From Falsiroseomonas sp050563525 (lineage in GTDB: Bacteria; Pseudomonadota; Alphaproteobacteria; Acetobacterales; Acetobacteraceae), in the NCBI RefSeq assembly GCF_050563525.1, contig NZ_JBNXUN010000001.1, positions 806,001 to 870,000 of the forward strand: a DNA stretch of 64,000 nucleotides, given 5' to 3'. Shown here piece by piece: positions 8,814-17,339 of this stretch. Position 1 is the first letter of the stretch. Every line of letters starts with the position of its first letter. The notes beneath the pieces were generated by a model. That model ran no database searches and was not told the DNA's origin. It worked only from the letters and a program-made list of their open reading frames with translations. The position numbers and the translations under genes were made by a program.

Positions 8814-9920
8814 ATGACCCTGCAAACCGCGATCCCCTGCACCTTCATGCGCGGCGGCACCAGCCGCGGCCCCTACTTCCTGCGCGGCGACCTGCCGGCG
8901 GACCGTGATGCCGCGGGGCGCGTGCTGATGGCGGTGATGGGATCCCCGGATGCGCGGCAGATCAACGGCCTGGGCGGCGCCACCACGCTGACCAGCAAGA
9001 CCGTGATGGTGAGCCTGGCCGCACCCGGGGAAAAGCAGCAGGTGGACTACCTGTTCGCGCAGGTCTCCGTCGACAAGGCCTTCGTCGACTGGGGCCCCAC
9101 CTGCGGCAACATGCTGGCCGGTATCGGCCCCTTCGCCATCGAAAGCGGCCTGGTGCCGGCCGAGGATGGCGAGACCCGCGTACTGATCCGCGCCGTCAAC
9201 ACCGGCGCGCTGATCGAGGCCGTGGTGCAGACCCCGGGCGGCCGCGTGACCTATGACGGCGATGCCAGCATCGCCGGCGTGCCCGGCACCGCCGCCCCCA
9301 TCGTGCTGAATTTCGCCGATGCCGTCGGTGGCGCCACCGGCAAGCTGATGCCGACGGGCAACCCTCTCGACCATATCGAAGGCGTCGACGTCACCTGCCT
9401 CGACGTGGCGATGCCCGTGGTGATCGCGCGCGCAAGGGACCTCGGCAAGACGGCGCGCGAGACGGCGAAGGAGCTGGATGCGGACCGGGACTTCATGGAC
9501 CGCATCGAGCGCATCCGCCGTGCCGCCGGCCTCGCCATGGGCATGGGCGACGTGGCAGGGAAGGTCATGCCGAAGTTCGCGATGGTCGGCGAGCCGGCCG
9601 GCGGCAAGGGCGTCGCCGCGCGCTACTTCACGCCGCTGGCCACGCATGAGGCGATGGCCGTCACGGGCGGCATCTGCATCGCCAGCGCCTGCAAGCTGCC
9701 CGGAACGGTCGCCGCCGGCATCGCCGTGGTGAATGACGCGGCGCGGGAGATGGTGGTGCTGGAACACCCAACCGGGGTGATGGAGGCCGTCATCACCACC
9801 GGCACCGCGGAAGACGGCAGCGCCACCATCCTGGGCGGCGGCACGCTGCGCACGGCGCGGCGTATCATGAAGGGCGAGGTCTACATTCCCGCCAGCGTCT
9901 GGGACGGCTCCGCGGGCTGA
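8814..9920 (+). CDS. galD: 4-oxalomesaconate tautomerase (PrpF/GalD family)
   Basis: This 368-residue member of the PrpF/DUF453 family has the diaminopimelate-epimerase fold. PCTFMRGGTSRGPYFL at the N-terminus, SPDARQINGLGGATTLTSK, and the segment GPTCGNMLAGIGPFAIE with its cysteine agree closely with GalD from gallate catabolism. GalD converts the keto form of 4-oxalomesaconate to the enol form before hydration. AAGGA precedes the start. The gene ends a TTT operon, suggesting that the imported acid, or its product, enters the gallate/protocatechuate 4,5-cleavage route. Other family members isomerise 2-methylaconitate, so the substrate is probable rather than certain. The 3' end overlaps the convergent HWE kinase by 40 bp. 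Confidence 0.82.
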   Translation: MTLQTAIPCTFMRGGTSRGPYFLRGDLPADRDAAGRVLMAVMGSPDARQINGLGGATTLTSKTVMVSLAAPGEKQQVDYLFAQVSVDKAFVDWGPTCGNMLAGIGPFAIESGLVPAEDGETRVLIRAVNTGALIEAVVQTPGGRVTYDGDASIAGVPGTAAPIVLNFADAVGGATGKLMPTGNPLDHIEGVDVTCLDVAMPVVIARARDLGKTARETAKELDADRDFMDRIERIRRAAGLAMGMGDVAGKVMPKFAMVGEPAGGKGVAARYFTPLATHEAMAVTGGICIASACKLPGTVAAGIAVVNDAAREMVVLEHPTGVMEAVITTGTAEDGSATILGGGTLRTARRIMKGEVYIPASVWDGSAG

Positions 9921-11818
9921 TCCGCCAGCACGGTATCTTCATTGGCCAGCGGCACCTCGATGCCGCAGGCCAAGCCCGTTTCCCGCCAGTCCAGAAAAAG
10001 CGATCCGCCGAGCTGTCGCCGGATCGTCCCCTCCAGCACCCGCGCGCCGAAGCCATGCCGGCCCGGTGGCGCGGCGATGGGCGGGCCGCCGGCTTCGCGC
10101 CACTGCAGGCATAGCCGAGCCGATTCATCGTGATGCTGGCCGGGGCGACGCTCCCAGGTCACGCGGACCTGCCCACCCTCGATCGACAGTGCGCCGTGCT
10201 TGGCGGCATTCGTCGCCAGTTCATGTATCGCCATGGCCAGCGGCTGCGCCATCCCCGGCGGCAGCACCAGCGCCGGGCCATCCATCTGCACCCTCTGGCC
10301 ACCAAGAAAGGGCGCCAGCTCGCCCCGCAGCAGCGTGTGCAGGTCGGCACCGACCCATTGCTCCTCCGCCAGCAGGGTCTGTGCCCGGGCCAGCGCGGCG
10401 ACCCGGCCTTCGACGATGCTGGCAAAGGTCGAAAGATTCTCCGCCCGCGTCAGGCGCAGGATGGTCTGCACCACGGCCAGCGCGTTCTTCGCCCGATGGT
10501 CGACCTCCCGCGTCAGCAGGGCCTGGCGCTCCTCCCCGGCGCGGCGGCGGGTGACGTCCTGCCCGATGCGCAGGAAGCCGCGGATGCGTCCATCCGCGTG
10601 ACGCATCGCCGTGACGCTGCCCTCGATGAAGACGCGGATGCCGTCATGGCGCAGGCGCCAGCCGACATCCGGCGCCGTGCCGTCGCGGCGCGCCAGGGCC
10701 AATTGCCGCTCGGGCTGGCGGGTGTCGCGGTCCTCCGGCGTGAAGGTGATGGCGGCGGGGCGGCCGATGGCCTGATCCGCCGTCCAGCCGAATACCGCGG
10801 CGGCGCCCGGCGGCCACAGGTCGACCAGTCCGTCGGCATCTGTGGTGAAGATGGCGTAGTCGCGCGCCCCCTCAACGATCAGGCGAAGACGTTCCTCGCG
10901 GTCCGACAGCGCCATCTCGGCACGCCGGCGTTGGGTGATGTCGTTGAACAGGATCGCGACGCGGCGCTGAGCCGGATCGCCGACACGAAAGGCGTAGACG
11001 TCGTACCAACGATCATCGAGGCCGGCCGCGTGGTTCTCGAATCGTGTCGGCGTGCCGGTCACAGCCACGTCGCCATAGATTTGGAACCAGTACGGCTCGA
11101 GATCCGGGACCAGTTCCCGCGCCGTCCGTCCTTCCGCGCCCTGCAAGCCGGTGTGGCGCAGGAAAGCCGGGTTCACCTCAACGAAGCGGTAGTCGAACGC
11201 GCGGCCCTCGACGTCGAACAGCATCTCGACAATGCAGAAGGCTTCGTCGATCGCCTGGAACAGCATGCTGTAGCGCGCCTCGGCGTCCTGCCGCGCCTGC
11301 ACCTGCCGGGTGGTCTCGTGGCAGAGCACCAGCACGCCGCCGACGCCGTGCGGGGTGGCCGGATCGTCGATGGGGCCGTAGCTGTAGGTCCAGTAGACTT
11401 CCTCCTGGCGGCCGTGGCGCCAGATCGGGACCAGGTGGTCCTCATGCCAGGTCGCCTCACCGCCCTGCATCACCTGGTCCACCTGCCAGGCGATCAACGG
11501 CCAGGCTTCCGGCATTGCCTCCCGGAAGGGAATCCCGAGGATGCGCGGATGCGCCTCCGGACCCAGCGAGGCCGCATAGGCGTCGTTGTAGAGGCAGCGA
11601 TGGTCCGGCCCCCAGAAGATGAACACCGGGTGCCGCGTGGTCAGCATCAGGCGAAGCGCGGTGCGCAGCCCCTGCGGCCAGGCCTCGATCGGGCCGAGCG
11701 GCGTGGCGGCCCAGTCATGTGCACGGATGCGCGCACCCATCTCGCCGCCCGCCGCAATGGCGGCCGGACCGGGTCTTGGGTCGACGTGCCGCGCTGCGGA
11801 GGTGCCGGGTCTTTGCAT
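9881..11818 (-). CDS. PAS-domain HWE-family sensor histidine kinase
   Basis: This 645-residue soluble kinase has three PAS-like domains, about 30-180 (an N-terminal PAS opening IRAHDWAATPLGPIEAWP), 180-300 and 305-425. They are followed by an HWE dimerisation box EVDHRAKNALAVVQTILRLT, with the phospho-acceptor H441, and an ATPase N-box HELATNAAKHGALS. HWE kinases are alphaproteobacterial and often feed the PhyR/EcfG general stress response or light and redox signalling. No cognate regulator is adjacent. An internal ATG at 11740 is an alternative start that would remove 26 unstructured residues. The gene lies 55 bp downstream of the HprK-PqqD gene on the same strand and could be cotranscribed with it. 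Confidence 0.9.
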   Translation of the reverse strand: MQRPGTSAARHVDPRPGPAAIAAGGEMGARIRAHDWAATPLGPIEAWPQGLRTALRLMLTTRHPVFIFWGPDHRCLYNDAYAASLGPEAHPRILGIPFREAMPEAWPLIAWQVDQVMQGGEATWHEDHLVPIWRHGRQEEVYWTYSYGPIDDPATPHGVGGVLVLCHETTRQVQARQDAEARYSMLFQAIDEAFCIVEMLFDVEGRAFDYRFVEVNPAFLRHTGLQGAEGRTARELVPDLEPYWFQIYGDVAVTGTPTRFENHAAGLDDRWYDVYAFRVGDPAQRRVAILFNDITQRRRAEMALSDREERLRLIVEGARDYAIFTTDADGLVDLWPPGAAAVFGWTADQAIGRPAAITFTPEDRDTRQPERQLALARRDGTAPDVGWRLRHDGIRVFIEGSVTAMRHADGRIRGFLRIGQDVTRRRAGEERQALLTREVDHRAKNALAVVQTILRLTRAENLSTFASIVEGRVAALARAQTLLAEEQWVGADLHTLLRGELAPFLGGQRVQMDGPALVLPPGMAQPLAMAIHELATNAAKHGALSIEGGQVRVTWERRPGQHHDESARLCLQWREAGGPPIAAPPGRHGFGARVLEGTIRRQLGGSLFLDWRETGLACGIEVPLANEDTVLADQPAEPSQTLAGM

Positions 11819-11872
11819 GTGCTATGGCAACGACGTAGCGGCCCAAGGGTTCATGTCAACCTGAACGGTAGG

Positions 11873-13066
11873 TCACCGGGGCTTGCTGGGCTCGATCAGG
11901 CCATGAAGCGCGAGACCGCCGAGCAGCGCGGCGACATCCTGGCGCAGCCGGACGGCGGGAATGTCGGTAAAGACCTCGGCCAGCGCCTCCGCAAGTTCCG
12001 CGGCGCTGCAGGGTTCCTCGAGCATGGCCCAGACGGCATGTGCCACGGCGTTGAGATGCCAGAAGCCGGCCTCCCCCGCGTGCCACAGGAAGGCGGCCTC
12101 CCCATGCCGGCGCAGCACGACCCGGGCGGCGCGGCGGAAGGTCTGGTGCGGCGGCACGGGCGGACGCCGGGCCGGGATGGGCGGGATCTCCGGGCCGAGC
12201 GCGAGGGGCGGTCCGGTCGCCGGCCGGCCGAAGGCCTGGCGCAGCAGCGCGGCAGCGTCATCCAGTCCGGAATAGACCAGCTTCACGCAGGCCAGGCCGG
12301 AAGCGAGGACTTGCGCGGCCCCGAAGGCCGCATCCGGCGTTCCGGCCATGTTGCGCGCGAGCAGGTGGTGCAGTGCCTCGGCCGGCGCCACGCGGTGCAG
12401 GCGCGCGGCCGCGCGCGGCCGGCGTTGCAGCACGACAAGGGCGGCCAGCGCACCGCGAGTGCCGTGCGGCGCCAGGTTTGGTGTGGCGACATAGGCATAG
12501 CGCCCATCGCTCGGCCCGGCCCGGCGGGCGACATGGGCGCGGAAGTCGTCGGTGGAAGCCGCGGGCAGCGGCAGGCGCAGGCGCGGCGCGATGCCCAGCG
12601 CATAGGCCTGGCCATCCGGCAGCAGCGGTAGCACGTCGTCCCCGAAGATCTCGAGATCCGCCTCAGCGCCCAGCCGGGCAACCAGCGTGCTCTTGCCGGC
12701 ATGGGCGCTGCCGGCCAGGGCGACCAGTCGGCCGGCGATGCGGACGGCCCCGCAATGCAGCGCCAGGCTGCCCGGGCGCTGCTCGTAGAAACATTGCGCC
12801 AGGTCCGCTACCAGCCCGCACAGCGCGGCCGCGGTGGACAGGCCGGGCAGCGGCGCGTCCAGCAGGGTGGAATGCAGGCAGTAGGCGCCATCCTGCGGCA
12901 CCAGCCAGGCCAGCGCATCGGCCGGGACCTGCGCCGTGTGGCTGACGCGCGGCGTCCAGCCTCGCAGGATCCGGTCCAGACCCTGCGTCAGGCCGGCATC
13001 GTCCGGCACCAGCACCGGCCGCGCCAGGCCAGGAAAGTCCAGCCGCAACCAGTCCGCGACCGGCAT
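11873..13066 (-). CDS. HPr-kinase-like P-loop kinase fused to a PqqD-like domain
   Basis: In this 397-residue protein, LHCGAVRI (103-110) and a P-loop GSAHAGKSTLV (119-129) are followed by LEIFGDDVLPLL with the acidic pair D143-D144. This is the order seen in the catalytic domain of HPr kinase (HprK), which phosphorylates a serine. After a proline-rich linker (about 290-308), residues 312-393 match PqqD, with FWHLNAVAHAVWAMLEEP and RLRQDVAALLGGLALHGLIE. PqqD domains are peptide chaperones of RiPP biosynthesis. A 70-residue Tat-signal peptide gene ends 24 bp upstream on the same strand. A kinase that presents its own peptide substrate through PqqD is the obvious reading, but this is inference. 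No HPr or PTS gene is visible. Confidence 0.8.
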   Translation of the reverse strand: MPVADWLRLDFPGLARPVLVPDDAGLTQGLDRILRGWTPRVSHTAQVPADALAWLVPQDGAYCLHSTLLDAPLPGLSTAAALCGLVADLAQCFYEQRPGSLALHCGAVRIAGRLVALAGSAHAGKSTLVARLGAEADLEIFGDDVLPLLPDGQAYALGIAPRLRLPLPAASTDDFRAHVARRAGPSDGRYAYVATPNLAPHGTRGALAALVVLQRRPRAAARLHRVAPAEALHHLLARNMAGTPDAAFGAAQVLASGLACVKLVYSGLDDAAALLRQAFGRPATGPPLALGPEIPPIPARRPPVPPHQTFRRAARVVLRRHGEAAFLWHAGEAGFWHLNAVAHAVWAMLEEPCSAAELAEALAEVFTDIPAVRLRQDVAALLGGLALHGLIEPSKPR

Positions 13067-13089
13067 GGCCCCGCTGCATCCCCGCGCGG

Positions 13090-13302
13090 CTAGCGGCTGG
13101 GCCGGGAGGGCCGCGAGGCGCGGGGCCCCCGCACCCGGGACGGGCGCGACGGGACCGAGGGGCGGGAGACGTTGGCAAGGTTTTGCGCGCGGGTCTCCGA
13201 AAGGCCGAACAGCGTCGGCGCCACATAGCCGGCGCCGGCAGCCAGGCCCAACCGTGCGAGCATCAGGCGGCGGGACGAGGCGGAGTTTGCGGGGTTCGAC
13301 AT
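13090..13302 (-). CDS. Tat-signal small peptide with Ser-Arg-Pro-rich tail
   Basis: This encodes 70 residues. SASSRRLMLARLGLAAGAGY has the twin arginines (R11-R12), a hydrophobic core, and a cleavage-like TRAQ near residue 39. The predicted mature part is about 31 residues, very basic and built from repeated SRPS units (46-49, 52-55, 63-66) ending RPSR. The ATG at 13302 is preferred over 13311 because AAAGG lies 9 nt ahead of it. The HprK-PqqD gene starts 24 bp downstream, so the two form an operon. The serine-rich mature region could be the phosphorylation substrate of that kinase, or the gene could be a small exported cofactor. No homologue function is known to me. Confidence 0.7.
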   Translation of the reverse strand: MSNPANSASSRRLMLARLGLAAGAGYVAPTLFGLSETRAQNLANVSRPSVPSRPSRVRGPRASRPSRPSR

Positions 13303-13604
13303 GGGACTCATCCTTTCCGGGACTTCATGGGGATCAGCTCGGGGAGGCTCGGCTGCCGGGTTCGTCCTGCGGCAGTGGTGCCGGCCGAAGCCAGCATTTG
13401 CCGCGCTCTGTGCCACCGGAAAGGCGAATCATGGCGGCAATCGGCACCGGCGGCGCGGCGTTGGCCTCAGGGCCGCCGCGAAGCCGCACATGAACTGCGA
13501 TTCATCAGGCATAGCGCGGCTTTGGCGCGCTTTTGCCGGCGACATGACCTCCGCATCACGATCAGGCGATTGACGGACGGTGGCGACGCGATATCGTCAC
13601 GATC
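13303..13604. promoter_or_regulatory. Divergent intergenic region, Tat peptide / hybrid kinase
   Basis: These 302 bp separate the minus-strand Tat-peptide operon from the plus-strand hybrid kinase. I see no further convincing gene. On the plus strand TTGACG (13570-13575) and TATCGT (13592-13597), with a 16-bp spacer, resemble a housekeeping promoter. Transcription would then begin about 13604, at or beside the ATG at 13605, giving a leaderless mRNA. There is no clear ribosome site before that ATG. No clear minus-strand promoter was found. Confidence 0.4.
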
Positions 13605-16600
13605 ATGCTGGTGCAGCCCGCGTGGCTGGCCGGCAATCCGGGGATCAGCACCGTGCAGCACCCGACCTGGATGGCCGAAGCCTCGGATCTAGGGCATCGC
13701 GCGGCGCTGGCACCACTGCTGCGCCTCGCCGCGCGTGGCCTCGATGCGCAGATCGCGGTGGCCTGGCTGGCGCAGGGTGGGCTGCTGCCGCCCGCAAGCC
13801 CTGTCGCCGCCGAGGCCTTCTGCGCGGCGGCCTTCGCGCGTGGCGGCGAATGGCTGCTGGCCGATGCGACGGACCAGCCGGACCTTGCCGCCCTGCCGAT
13901 GGGTTTCCGGGCCGCCGTGCCGCTGCACGGGGCGTCCGGCACGCCAGTCGGCGTGCTGGCCGTGCTGGACGGTCCGCCACGCGGCGGGCTGGGCACGGCG
14001 CAGCGGGCGGTGCTGCGGGATTGTGCCGCGGCCATCTCCGCCCTGCTGCCCGCGCCGCCGGCGCCGCGCGATGCGCTGCTGCGCATCGTGGCGGAGGCGC
14101 CGAGCTTCGCCGCCGCGATCGATGCCGCGATGACCCTGCTGCGCGACGCCACCGGCAGCCTGCTGTGCCTGTTCTTCCGCCTGGCCCCGGATGGCCGCCG
14201 CCTGCAACTGGTCAGCGGCCAGGGCAGCGGGCCGTTCGCGGACAGTGCGCATGTTGCGGGGCTGCGGGCGCTGGACCTCGATGTGCACAGCACCGGCGCC
14301 GGCCAGGCGCTGCTGGAGGACCGGCAGATCATCGTCGAAAAGTTCGACGACGCGGCGCTGCGGCGCTGGCCGGGCGCGGCGCTGGGTGCCACGCGCGGCA
14401 TGGCGGCGATGGTGCTGACGCCGGTGACCATGGCCTCCGAACGCTGCTGCATCACCTTCGGCTTCGGCCCCGGCCGCGCCGACCTGGCACAGGTGGCCGC
14501 CCTGCTGCGGGATGCGGCCGGCGCGCTGCACCCGCTGCTGCGCCGGCTGCGGGACACCGAGGAGTTGGACCTGTTCCGCCGCGTGGTGGATGCCAGCAGC
14601 GATCCGGTCCTTGTGGCCGATGCCGGCACGCAGCACACGGACGGGCCCCGCATCACCTACGCCAACGCCGCCCTTCTGCGGCAGACCGGCTACGCGGCGG
14701 AGGAGCTTCTCGGGCGCAATCCCCGCCTGCTGCTGGCGCCGGAGGCTGATCCGCAGGCCTGGCGCGCCATCCGGCAGGCCATGGCCGAAGGCCGGCCGGT
14801 GCGCCAGGAAATCCGCAGCCGCCGGCGCGACGGCAGCCTGTACTGGGCGGAGGTCAACGTCTCCCCGGTCACCGACGCGGCCGGCTGGCGGACGCACTGG
14901 ATGGCGATCCAGCGCGACACGACGCGGCAGCGGGAGGAGACGACGGCGCTGAGCGAAAGCGAGGCCGCCTTTCGCGACCTGTTCCACAACCACCCGGCGC
15001 CGATGTGGGTCTATGACAAGTCCACGCTGGACTTCCTCGAGGTGAACGAGGCGGCGGTGGCCGCCTATGGCTGGACGCGGGCGGAGTTCCTGCGAATGAA
15101 CCTGCTGGACATCCGGCCGGAAGCCGAGCGCGCCAGTGTCGCCGCGGCGGCGCATGGCTTCACCGGGGGTCTGCTCGTGAGTGGCCCGTGGACGCATCGC
15201 ACGGCGACCGGCGGGGAACGGCAGGTGCAGATCCTGTCGCGCGTCATCACCTTCCGTGGCCAGCCCGCCTCCCTTGTCGTGGTGATGGACGTGACGGAGC
15301 GGCTGCGGGCTGAGAACGCCGCGCGCGAATTGGCCGCCGACCTGCACGCCACCTTCGAGAGCTTCAGCGACGGGCTTGTGGCGATGGGCGCCGACTGGCG
15401 CTTCACCTATGTCAACGCCCATGCCGAGCGGCTGCTGCGCCGCAGCGCCACGGAGCTGATCGGCCAGCGGATCTGGGACGTGTTCCCCGAGGCCATCGGC
15501 ACCGAGGTCGAGGTCACCTACCGCGCCGCGCTGGCCAACCGCGAGACCCGCAACCTGACCTACTTCTTCGCGCCGCTGGAGGCCTGGTTCGAGATCACCG
15601 CCTACCCGGCGCGGGACGGCCTGACCCTGTATTTTCGCGACGTCACCGAACGCAAGCTGGCCGAGTTGCAGATGGCGCAGCAGGCGGCGCTGCTGGACCA
15701 GGCGAGCGACGCCATCCTGGTGGTGGACCGGGACCACCGGGTGCAGTTCTGGAACCGCAGCGCCGAGCGCCTGTATGGCTGGAGCCGGGCGGAAGTGCTG
15801 GGCCGTTCGGCGCTGGAGCTTACCTCCGACGATCCCGTCGCCTGCGGCCGCGCCTTGCAGGCCGTGCTGCAGGACGGCGCCTGGACCGGACAGGTGGGCC
15901 AGCGCCGCAAGGATGGCAGCCGGCTGATGGTGGAAGGCACCTGGACCCTGGTGCGCGATGCCGGAGGCGCGCCCCGCGCCATCCTCGCGGTGAACACCGA
16001 CATCACGTCGCGGCTGGAGCTGGAGGGCGCGCTGCGCCAGGCGCAGCGGCTGGAGGCGATCGGCCAGCTGACCGGCGGCGTAGCGCACGACTTCAACAAC
16101 CTGCTGACCGTGATCCTGGGCAACGCGGAATTGCTGGCCGAGGCGCTGCAGGAGGGCCCCGGCCCGCCCGATCCGGCGCAGACCGAGATGGCGGAGATGG
16201 CGCGGATGACCATGGCCGCTGCCGAGCGCGGCGCCGCGCTGACCGGGCGGCTGCTCGCCTTCTCCCGGCGCCAGGCGCTCGACCCCCGGCCGGTGGACCT
16301 GCCGCTGCTGCTGGGGGAGCTTGCGAAGATGCTGCGGCCGACGCTGGGCGAGCATGTCGAGACGGAGCTGGTGCATGCCACGGGCCTGTGGCCCGCCATG
16401 ATCGACGCGCCGCAGCTGGAGAATGCGGTGCTCAACCTGTGCCTCAACGCCCGCGACGCCATGCCCGCCGGTGGCCGGCTGATGATCGAGACGTCGAACG
16501 TGACGCTGGACGAGGCCTATGCCCGGCACGAATCCGAGGTCGCACCGGGTGACTACGTGATGATCGCCGTGTCCGACACCGGCAGCGGCATGACGGCGGA

Positions 16601-17213
16601 GGTCGCGGCGCGCGCGGTGGAGCCGTTCTTCACGACCAAGGACGTCGGCCAGGGCAGCGGCCTCGGGCTCAGCATGGTGTTTGGCTTCGTCAAGCAGTCC
16701 GGCGGGCACCTGAAGATCTATTCCGAACCCGGCCTAGGTACCACGGTGAAGCTGTACCTGCCGCGTGCCACCGACGGCGCCGGCCGCGGCAGCCGGCGGG
16801 CGGAGGCGGAGCCGCCACGCGGCCGGGCGGAACGCCTGCTGGTGGTGGAGGATGACGGGATGGTGCGCGCGCATGTCGCGACGCAACTGCGCGACCTCGG
16901 CTACGAGGTGGTCGTGGCGGCGAACGCCGCAGAGGCGCTGGAGGTGCTGCGCGCGCCCGCCCGAATCGACCTGCTGTTCACCGATGTGGTGATGCCCGGG
17001 GCCTTGCACGGCCCGGCCCTGGCCGAGGCGGCCCGCCGGCTGCGGCCCGGCCTGCGGGTGCTGTTCACCTCCGGCTACACCCAGAACGGCATCATCCACC
17101 ACGGCCGGCTCGACCCCGGCGTGCTGCTGCTGAACAAGCCCTACCGACGGCGGGACCTGGCGGAGAAGCTGCGGCTTGCGCTGGAGCAGGAATTGAACGA
17201 ACCAAAAGGTTGA
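13605..17213 (+). CDS. Multi-PAS hybrid sensor histidine kinase/response regulator
   Basis: This 1202-residue protein has no membrane segments. The N-terminal 320 residues look like two GAF-type folds. Four PAS domains follow, about 325-445, 455-575, 585-690 and 700-815, the first with a LOV-like GRNPRLLL in which the flavin-binding cysteine is proline. A HisKA box, GQLTGGVAHDFNNLLTVILG (acceptor H828), an ATPase domain with NLCLNARDAMP and GLGLSMVFGF, and a C-terminal receiver (LLFTDVVMPG, acceptor D1127) complete it. Such hybrid kinases pass phosphate internally before handing it to a partner. An OmpR-type regulator and a REC-kinase follow on the same strand. Confidence 0.92.
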   Translation: MLVQPAWLAGNPGISTVQHPTWMAEASDLGHRAALAPLLRLAARGLDAQIAVAWLAQGGLLPPASPVAAEAFCAAAFARGGEWLLADATDQPDLAALPMGFRAAVPLHGASGTPVGVLAVLDGPPRGGLGTAQRAVLRDCAAAISALLPAPPAPRDALLRIVAEAPSFAAAIDAAMTLLRDATGSLLCLFFRLAPDGRRLQLVSGQGSGPFADSAHVAGLRALDLDVHSTGAGQALLEDRQIIVEKFDDAALRRWPGAALGATRGMAAMVLTPVTMASERCCITFGFGPGRADLAQVAALLRDAAGALHPLLRRLRDTEELDLFRRVVDASSDPVLVADAGTQHTDGPRITYANAALLRQTGYAAEELLGRNPRLLLAPEADPQAWRAIRQAMAEGRPVRQEIRSRRRDGSLYWAEVNVSPVTDAAGWRTHWMAIQRDTTRQREETTALSESEAAFRDLFHNHPAPMWVYDKSTLDFLEVNEAAVAAYGWTRAEFLRMNLLDIRPEAERASVAAAAHGFTGGLLVSGPWTHRTATGGERQVQILSRVITFRGQPASLVVVMDVTERLRAENAARELAADLHATFESFSDGLVAMGADWRFTYVNAHAERLLRRSATELIGQRIWDVFPEAIGTEVEVTYRAALANRETRNLTYFFAPLEAWFEITAYPARDGLTLYFRDVTERKLAELQMAQQAALLDQASDAILVVDRDHRVQFWNRSAERLYGWSRAEVLGRSALELTSDDPVACGRALQAVLQDGAWTGQVGQRRKDGSRLMVEGTWTLVRDAGGAPRAILAVNTDITSRLELEGALRQAQRLEAIGQLTGGVAHDFNNLLTVILGNAELLAEALQEGPGPPDPAQTEMAEMARMTMAAAERGAALTGRLLAFSRRQALDPRPVDLPLLLGELAKMLRPTLGEHVETELVHATGLWPAMIDAPQLENAVLNLCLNARDAMPAGGRLMIETSNVTLDEAYARHESEVAPGDYVMIAVSDTGSGMTAEVAARAVEPFFTTKDVGQGSGLGLSMVFGFVKQSGGHLKIYSEPGLGTTVKLYLPRATDGAGRGSRRAEAEPPRGRAERLLVVEDDGMVRAHVATQLRDLGYEVVVAANAAEALEVLRAPARIDLLFTDVVMPGALHGPALAEAARRLRPGLRVLFTSGYTQNGIIHHGRLDPGVLLLNKPYRRRDLAEKLRLALEQELNEPKG

Positions 17214-17270
17214 GTATTTTACCGGAAATAAACCTCCGACGAAGGTCTGAGGGGGAAAATCGCCTCAAGG

Positions 17271-17300
17271 TTGCCAAAGCTGCGTCCAGGACGATAGATA
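17271..17300 (+). promoter_or_regulatory. Candidate promoter for the OmpR-type regulator
   Basis: TTGCCA (17271-17276) and TAGATA (17295-17300) are separated by 18 bp in a locally A+T-rich stretch, 40 bp before the ATG at 17340. The 126-bp gap after the hybrid kinase suggests the regulator has its own promoter. Confidence 0.35.
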
Positions 17301-17339
17301 TAAGCGGCGCATCATCTTTGCCGCCCGCCGGGAGCGCCC

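Noticed and set aside
6786..9767. A 993-codon open frame on the minus strand opposite the TctAB and tautomerase genes
   Set aside because: It is rich in His, Arg, Gln and Asp without domains, and it is the mirror of strongly coding plus-strand genes; such frames are common in high-G+C DNA.
11873..13066. A true HPr kinase of the phosphotransferase system
   Set aside because: No HPr or EIIA gene is near, the N-terminal HprK domain is missing, and a PqqD domain is fused at the C-terminus.
13570..13597. A promoter for the Tat-peptide operon
   Set aside because: The elements read toward the hybrid kinase on the plus strand; no matching minus-strand elements were found.
13689..16709. A 1006-codon minus-strand frame opposite the hybrid kinase
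   Set aside because: Same composition artefact; the plus strand shows clear PAS, HisKA and receiver motifs.
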